Assembly: GCA_963765725.1 (NCBI GenBank)
Contig: CAVXXI010000003.1
Location: 992,001-1,056,000 of the forward strand
Reading direction: 5' to 3'
Source of the DNA: DASQEH01 sp963765725
Lineage (GTDB): Bacteria > Actinomycetota > Actinomycetes > Propionibacteriales > Nocardioidaceae
DNA length: 64,000 bases
Of the stretch, positions 58,985 through 64,000 are shown piece by piece; position 1 is the stretch's first letter; the number at the start of each line of letters is the position of its first letter. The notes under the pieces were generated by a model. The model searched no databases. It saw only the letters and a list, made by a program, of their open reading frames with translations, and was not told the origin of the DNA. Position numbers and translations under genes: made by a program.

Positions 58985-60685
58985 ATGCGAGTCCACCACC
59001 TGTCCATGAGCGCGCCCAGAGCCCGATGGCTGGCGGCGTCGGCAGTGCCGGCATCGGTCGCCCTGGTGATCGGCGGCGTCTGGATGACGCCGGCGGCCGC
59101 CACGGGTGGTGCACCGGCGAAAGCCGTCAGTGGTGCGCACCCCGTCGCACCGACGGTCGACTCGCTGGCCATCCCGGAGGTGTCGGCCGCCAGGCACGCG
59201 GGCCCCCACGCCGTCTCCGGCCTGCCGGCTTCGGGCCGCGCTCATCTGGTAGCGCTGGTACAGCGGCCGGCGGTGGGGCAGTTCTCGATGGTGGCGGTGA
59301 CCTGGAACTCGTCGCGCTCGGCCGACGGGCTGACCATCCAGCTGCGGACCCGGTACGCCGGCCACTGGACCGGCTGGACGAAGCTGGGCGTCGACGCTGA
59401 CGGGCCGTCCGTCGCCGAGAGCTCGTCGGCGCGCGGAGGGACGACACCGTACTGGGTCGGGCACGCCACCGGTGTCGAGGTCGCGGTGTACGCCGTCGGT
59501 GCTCGCCACCCGAACGGCCTGTCGGTCGCGACGATCGACCCTGGCACGTCGGCGTACGACGCGACGGTCGCGGGCACGTCGCGGACGGACCAGGCGAAAC
59601 GCAGCTCCGCAGCGGCGGGGAGCTTCCCCAGCATCCCCGACATCGTCACCCGGGCTCAGTGGGGTGCCGACGAGAGTCTCGGGAGCACGTGCTGGGACCC
59701 CAGGGTCGGCACGCGGTTCGACGCCGTCATCGTCCACCACACGGCGGGGACGAACACCTACTCGCGACGCGACGCGGCGTCGGTTGTCCGCGGCGTGCTG
59801 GCGTACCACACCGTCTCGCGTGGCTGGTGTGACATCGGCTACAACTTCCTGATCGACCGTTACGGAACCATCTACGAAGGCCGCGCGGGCGGCATTCGCC
59901 AGCCCGTACGCGGCGCCCATGCCGGCGACTACAACGTCGACACCACCGGCATCTCGCTGATGGGGAACTTCGACATCGCTTCGCCCACGGGACCGATGAA
60001 GCGCTCGCTTGTGGCGCTCGTCGCCTGGCGGCTCGGGACGGCCTACCACGGTGCGTACGGTCATCCGTTCCTCTTCGACGGAAGGTTCGACCGGATCTCG
60101 GGGCACCGAGACGTCATGTCGACGGCCTGCCCCGGCCAGTACGTCTATGCCTGGCTGCCCCATCTGCGCCAGCGGGTCGCCGCGCGCCTGTCCGGCTTCG
60201 AGTCGCCGATCGAGAAGGCGTGGAAGGCCGACGGCGGCGGGCACAGCCGGCTCGGACCGGTCCGCGTCGGCGAGCGGATGCAGGCCGGCGGACACAACAC
60301 CCGGTTCGACGGTGGCCGGATGTACCAGAGCTCCTACGGCATCTTCACCTTCTACCCCGGTCAGATCCTGCACTACTACCTTGGCTCCGGTGGCGTCCGT
60401 GGCGACCTGGGCTACCCGGAGAGCGGCGTCAACCCGACTGCGACGTCGGGCCTCACGGCGAAGTTCGCGGGCGGACGGGTGTACTGGTCGGACAGCAGCA
60501 ACAGCCACAGCCTGACGCACGGGGCGATCCTGCGTAGGTACCTGCACGTCGGGGGAGCGGCCGGCCGGCTGGGATTCCCCACGAGCTCGGTGCACTCGAT
60601 CTCCGGTGGCAGGCGAGCGGGGTTCATGCAGGGCTACATCACGTACGACCGCTCGACGAGGAAGACCACGGTGACGACACGATGA
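58985..60685 (+). CDS. N-acetylmuramoyl-L-alanine amidase with LGFP repeats
   Basis: A 566-residue secreted cell-wall hydrolase. The signal peptide covers residues 1-38 (ASAVPASVALVIGG, MTPAAATG). A long linker leads to the amidase_2/PGRP domain (about 215-400): RAQWGADES, zinc ligands in AVIVHHTAG and ISGHRD, and the STACPG motif. The C-terminal part carries three LGFP-type repeats (HSRLGPVRVGE, RGDLGYPESG, AGRLGFPTSS) that bind the cell envelope. It cleaves stem peptides from peptidoglycan. AGGAG lies 6 bases before ATG 58985. Confidence 0.92.
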   Translation: MRVHHLSMSAPRARWLAASAVPASVALVIGGVWMTPAAATGGAPAKAVSGAHPVAPTVDSLAIPEVSAARHAGPHAVSGLPASGRAHLVALVQRPAVGQFSMVAVTWNSSRSADGLTIQLRTRYAGHWTGWTKLGVDADGPSVAESSSARGGTTPYWVGHATGVEVAVYAVGARHPNGLSVATIDPGTSAYDATVAGTSRTDQAKRSSAAAGSFPSIPDIVTRAQWGADESLGSTCWDPRVGTRFDAVIVHHTAGTNTYSRRDAASVVRGVLAYHTVSRGWCDIGYNFLIDRYGTIYEGRAGGIRQPVRGAHAGDYNVDTTGISLMGNFDIASPTGPMKRSLVALVAWRLGTAYHGAYGHPFLFDGRFDRISGHRDVMSTACPGQYVYAWLPHLRQRVAARLSGFESPIEKAWKADGGGHSRLGPVRVGERMQAGGHNTRFDGGRMYQSSYGIFTFYPGQILHYYLGSGGVRGDLGYPESGVNPTATSGLTAKFAGGRVYWSDSSNSHSLTHGAILRRYLHVGGAAGRLGFPTSSVHSISGGRRAGFMQGYITYDRSTRKTTVTTR

Positions 60686-60698
60686 GGGGGACGACACG

Positions 60699-61982
60699 AT
60701 GACGAGAACAGTGTCGGGCCTGCGGTCCACAGTGATCGTCAGCGGTACGGCAGCAGCCTTGGCCGTGTCGCTCACGGTCGCGGCGACGACCGCGGCCCAC
60801 GGCGACGCCGCATCCGGCTCGTCCCGGCACGCCGGGCATGCCGCGCACGCCGGAAAGGCCGGGCACGCCGACAAGCGCTCGCTCGTGATCGTCGGTCACG
60901 GGTTCGGGCACGGGCACGGCATGAGCCAGTACGGGGCCCAGGGTGCGGCCCTGCAGGGCGTCAAGTACCGCCACATCGTCGACTTCTACTATCCGCACAC
61001 CGCCTGGGCGCAGGCCCACGGTCGCATCCGCGTACTGATCAGCGCCGACACGACCTCGGACCTGGAGGTGCGGCCAGCGCCCGGGTTGGTCGTGCGTGAC
61101 TCCAGGCGCCAGCACTCGTGGACCCTCCCGACCGGCGGCCGCTACTACCGCTGGCGCCTGCATCCGCTACCGAACGGCTTCACAGCCGTCGAGTACCTGA
61201 GCAAGTCGGGCTGGCACCGCTGGCACATCCCGGACGGCCGCAAGACGTTCAAGACCGATGCGGAGTTCCACGCCCGCGGTCCCCTGCGGTTGCTGGTGCC
61301 CGGCGGGCGTGACGTCGTCGGCGTGCCGTACCGGGGGACGCTGAGGCTGGCGAGCCCGTCGTCCGGCTCGCGGGCTCGAGACACCGTCAACGTGCTGAGC
61401 CTGGATGCGTACGTCAAAGGGGTGGTCCCGTACGAGATGCCCGCATCGTGGCGCCAGCCCGCCCTGCGCGCGCAAGCCGTGGCGGCGCGCACCTTCGCCG
61501 CCTGGGAGCGCTCGCAGAACCGCGACAGCGACTACCAGATCTGTGACACGACGTCGTGCCAGGTCTACGGGGGACTTCCCGCGGAGCAGGACTCCAGCAA
61601 CCGGGCTGTCGACGCGACCGCCGGCAAGATCGTGACGTACCACGGGCGGCCGGCGATGGCACAGTTCGCGTCGTCGTCGGGTGGCTGGACGTCGTACGGC
61701 GGAGAGCCGTACCTGCCGGCGAAGAAGGACCCGTGGGACAGGTTCTCCGGGAACCCCATGCACACCTGGTCCGACCGGGTGTCCGCGTCTGTGCTGGAGC
61801 GCGACCATCCCGGCATCGGGCGGCTGCTGGCCATCCACGTGCTGACACGCGATGGCCATGGCGCGTGGGGCGGGCGGGTCGAGAGCGTCGTGCTACGCGG
61901 CAGCAAGGGCAAGGCCCACGTCACCGGTGACGACATCCGCTGGGCGTACGGGCTGCCGTCGGACTGGTTCCGCGTCGAGTAA
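60699..61982 (+). CDS. SpoIID/LytB domain secreted protein
   Basis: A 427-residue protein with a Sec signal (TVIVSGTAAALAVSLTVAAT) and a His/Gly-rich segment (HAGHAAHAGKAGHADK). The SpoIID core contains GHGFGHGHGMSQYGAQG near residue 66, VPYEMPASWRQPALRAQAVA near 245 and CDTTSCQVYGG near 282. SpoIID proteins are lytic transglycosylases that act on denuded glycans; this genome segment shows no sporulation genes. Its start is 13 bases after the amidase stop, implying the two enzymes work together. Confidence 0.9.
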   Translation: MTRTVSGLRSTVIVSGTAAALAVSLTVAATTAAHGDAASGSSRHAGHAAHAGKAGHADKRSLVIVGHGFGHGHGMSQYGAQGAALQGVKYRHIVDFYYPHTAWAQAHGRIRVLISADTTSDLEVRPAPGLVVRDSRRQHSWTLPTGGRYYRWRLHPLPNGFTAVEYLSKSGWHRWHIPDGRKTFKTDAEFHARGPLRLLVPGGRDVVGVPYRGTLRLASPSSGSRARDTVNVLSLDAYVKGVVPYEMPASWRQPALRAQAVAARTFAAWERSQNRDSDYQICDTTSCQVYGGLPAEQDSSNRAVDATAGKIVTYHGRPAMAQFASSSGGWTSYGGEPYLPAKKDPWDRFSGNPMHTWSDRVSASVLERDHPGIGRLLAIHVLTRDGHGAWGGRVESVVLRGSKGKAHVTGDDIRWAYGLPSDWFRVE

Positions 61983-62006
61983 CCCCCCGAACAGAAGAGT
62001 ACGTCC

Positions 62007-62069
62007 GGTCGAGCGGGCAGAAATGCCGGGTCGAGCAGTCAGAAATGTCGCGTCGAGCCCGCTCGGCGG
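62007..62069 (+). repeat. 22-nt repeat array, about 3 units, downstream of spoIID
   Basis: Units GGTCGAGCGGGCAGAAATGC plus CG at 62007-62028, GGTCGAGCAGTCAGAAATGT plus CG at 62029-62050, and a degraded unit to 62069. It has the AAATG-type tail, follows spoIID polarity, and lies between convergent genes. Confidence 0.78.
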
Positions 62070-62074
62070 TGGGG

Positions 62075-64000
62075 TCACGTGGGAGTCACCACCACGACGA
62101 GGTCGCCCCCCTCGACGCTGCGTGGACCGTCGAGCGCAACCCGCTGGACGGTGCCGGACACGGGCGAGGTGATCGCCGCCTCCATCTTCATGGCCTCGAT
62201 GGTCGCGACCACGTCGCCGGACACCACCCGGTCACCGACAGCCGCGGTCACCGATACCACGCCGTCGAACGGTGCGGCGATGTGTCCCGTCTGCGCCGGG
62301 TCGGCGCGCTCGCGAGCCGGCGCGTCGGACGAGATGGATCGGTCGCGTACGGAGACAGGTCTGAGCTGACCGTTGATCGTGCACATCACGGTTCGCAGCC
62401 CCCGCTCGTCGGGTTGGCTGATCGACTCGACGCCGATGATCAGCCGGACGCCTTCGTTGAGGTAGATGTCGTGCTCCTCGTCGAAGGAGAGCCCGTACAG
62501 GAAGTCGCGCGTCGGTATCACCGAAAGGTCGCTGAAACGCTCCCTGGAGTCCGCGAAGTCCTTCGCCGGTCCGGGGAAGAGCAGCCGGTTGAGAGTCGTA
62601 CGGCGATCGGTCCGCAGCCCCGCAAGGTCGGCGTCGTCCAGCGAAGTCTCATGATGTCGTGGGACCCGTCCTGCGAGCGCCTTGGTGCGGAACGGCTCCG
62701 GCCATCCGCCCGGAGGCACACCCAGCTCACCGGACAGAAATCCGACGACCGAGTCCGGAAGGTCGTACGACGCGGGGTCGTCGGCGAACGCCTTCGGATC
62801 CGCACCGATCGCGACCAGCTGCAGCGCGAGATCTCCGACCACCTTGCTTGAAGGAGTCACTTTGACAATATTGCCGAGGATTCCGTTGGCCGCGGCGTAC
62901 ATGTCCTCGACCTGCTCGAACCTGTCGCCGAGACCGAGCGCGATCGCCTGCTGTCGCAGGTTCGACAGCTGACCGCCCGGTATCTCGTGGCTGTACACCC
63001 GGCCCGTCGGCGCCGGCAGCCCCGACTCGAACGGCGCGTACAGGCGTCGCGTCGCCTCCCAGTACGGCTCGAGGTCGCACAGCGCCCGCAACGAGAGCCC
63101 GGTCTCCCGCCCGGTGGAGTCGGTGGCGGCGACCAGTGCTGACAGGGCAGGTTGGCTGGTCGTTCCGGCCAGCGCCGCGCTGGCCGCATCAACGGCGTCG
63201 ACTCCCGCGTCGATCGCGGCGACGAGGGTAGCGAGCTGGCCGCCCGGCGTGTCGTGCGTGTGGAGGTGGACGGGTAGGTCGAACCGCTCTCGAAGCGCGG
63301 TGACCAGGGCGCGGGCGGCAGGGGCGCGCAGCAGGCCGGCCATGTCCTTGATGGCCAGTACATGTGCGCCCGCGGCCACGATCTGCTCGGCCAGCTTGAG
63401 GTAGTAGTCCAGTGTGTACAGCGTCTCGCCGGGGTCCGACAGGTCGCCGGTGTAGCAGAGGCACACCTCCGCGACCGCTGTGTTCGTCGTGCGTACGGCC
63501 TCGATCGCCGGACGCATCTGGTCGACGTCGTTGAGGGCGTCGAAGATCCGGAAGATGTCGACGCCGGTTGCCGCCGCCTCCGAGACGAACGCATCGGTGA
63601 CCTGTGTCGGGTAGGGCGTGTACCCGACGGTGTTGCGGCCGCGAAGCAGCATCTGCAGCGCGATGTTCGGGACCGCCTCACGAAGCGCCGCCAGCCGCTC
63701 CCACGGGTCCTCGGCCAGGAAGCGCAGCGCAACGTCGTACGTCGCACCTCCCCATGCCTCCAGCGACAGCAGCTCCGGTGTCATCCGCGCGATGTGCCGC
63801 GCGGCCCCGACGAGGTCACGGGTGCGGACCCGCGTGGCCAGCAGCGACTGGTGAGCGTCGCGCATGGTGGTATCGGTGACGGCGACGGGGACCTGCGCGC
63901 GCAGCGACGCGGCGAACTGCTCGGGACCGAGGTCGAGCAGGCGCTGGCGCGAGCCTGCGGGCGGTGGGGAGGAGAGGTCGATCGGGGGGAGCTTGCCGGA
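62075..64000 (-). CDS. pyc: pyruvate carboxylase, C-terminal part (runs off the window)
   Basis: 642 residues of the C-terminal part; the biotin carboxylase half lies beyond base 64000. Visible are the carboxyltransferase domain (DTTMRDAHQSLLATRVRTRD, PNIALQMLLRGRNTVGYTPY, VHLHTHDTPGGQLATLVAAI), the PYC-specific central region (SHEIPGGQLSNLRQQAIALG, GYFP-type linkage) and a biotinyl domain with IEAMKMEAAI near the end. It carboxylates pyruvate to oxaloacetate. The frame is open from the window edge, so no start can be given. Confidence 0.95.
   Translation of the reverse strand, partial: SGKLPPIDLSSPPPAGSRQRLLDLGPEQFAASLRAQVPVAVTDTTMRDAHQSLLATRVRTRDLVGAARHIARMTPELLSLEAWGGATYDVALRFLAEDPWERLAALREAVPNIALQMLLRGRNTVGYTPYPTQVTDAFVSEAAATGVDIFRIFDALNDVDQMRPAIEAVRTTNTAVAEVCLCYTGDLSDPGETLYTLDYYLKLAEQIVAAGAHVLAIKDMAGLLRAPAARALVTALRERFDLPVHLHTHDTPGGQLATLVAAIDAGVDAVDAASAALAGTTSQPALSALVAATDSTGRETGLSLRALCDLEPYWEATRRLYAPFESGLPAPTGRVYSHEIPGGQLSNLRQQAIALGLGDRFEQVEDMYAAANGILGNIVKVTPSSKVVGDLALQLVAIGADPKAFADDPASYDLPDSVVGFLSGELGVPPGGWPEPFRTKALAGRVPRHHETSLDDADLAGLRTDRRTTLNRLLFPGPAKDFADSRERFSDLSVIPTRDFLYGLSFDEEHDIYLNEGVRLIIGVESISQPDERGLRTVMCTINGQLRPVSVRDRSISSDAPARERADPAQTGHIAAPFDGVVSVTAAVGDRVVSGDVVATIEAMKMEAAITSPVSGTVQRVALDGPRSVEGGDLVVVVTPT

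Overview
The window is a high-GC chromosomal segment of an actinobacterium. GC-rich third codon positions, GTG and TTG starts, ATGA-coupled stop/start overlaps, a DUF3017 protein, LGFP-repeat amidase, LpdA-type quinone reductase and tetrameric-type cytidine deaminase all fit. Gene content resembles Propionibacteriales (Nocardioides-like), but that assignment is an inference. No tRNA, rRNA, CRISPR, transposase or phage gene was seen.

Region 1 (1-22.8 kb) looks like a choline/glycine betaine catabolic island. Genes for betaine uptake (ABC ATPase, fused double permease, binding protein), choline dehydrogenase and betaine aldehyde dehydrogenase supply glycine betaine. A non-pyrrolysine MttB-family methyltransferase, a corrinoid protein, a pterin-binding methyltransferase, a RACo-like reductive activator and a DUF1638 protein form a corrinoid demethylation module. 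Such modules are best known from anaerobes. MetF-like and PurU-like enzymes could carry the methyl group through the folate pool to formate. A dimethylglycine dehydrogenase-like flavoprotein followed directly by etfBA could handle the remaining methyl groups. Two IclR regulators sit at divergent promoters, and one promoter has a near-perfect IclR-type palindrome.

Region 2 (23-37.7 kb) is mainly housekeeping: mdh, icd, galK, a phosphoribosyltransferase, a CNNM/CBS protein, trpS, a YihY protein, a threonine dehydratase-like enzyme, an acyl-CoA mutase large subunit and an M20 amidohydrolase. Region 3 (37.8-57 kb) is a nucleoside uptake and salvage locus: BMP lipoprotein, ATPase, two permeases, cdd, a cytochrome P450, deoA, add, a uridine kinase-like gene, two aldehyde dehydrogenases, deoC and a phosphohexomutase. 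Region 4 (57-64 kb) carries a quinone reductase, two secreted cell-wall proteins and the 3' part of pyruvate carboxylase.

Two features cut across the window. First, eleven arrays of degenerate 22-nt tandem repeats lie next to stop codons. The units share a GTCGAG-type core, and in ten of the eleven arrays they point in the same direction as the gene they follow. I know of no description of this element. Second, between about 25 and 51 kb many otherwise good genes are broken by single-base indels, mostly apparent one-base G/C insertions. This looks more like a sequence-quality problem than real decay, because icd and other core genes are affected; those genes are listed as frameshifted.
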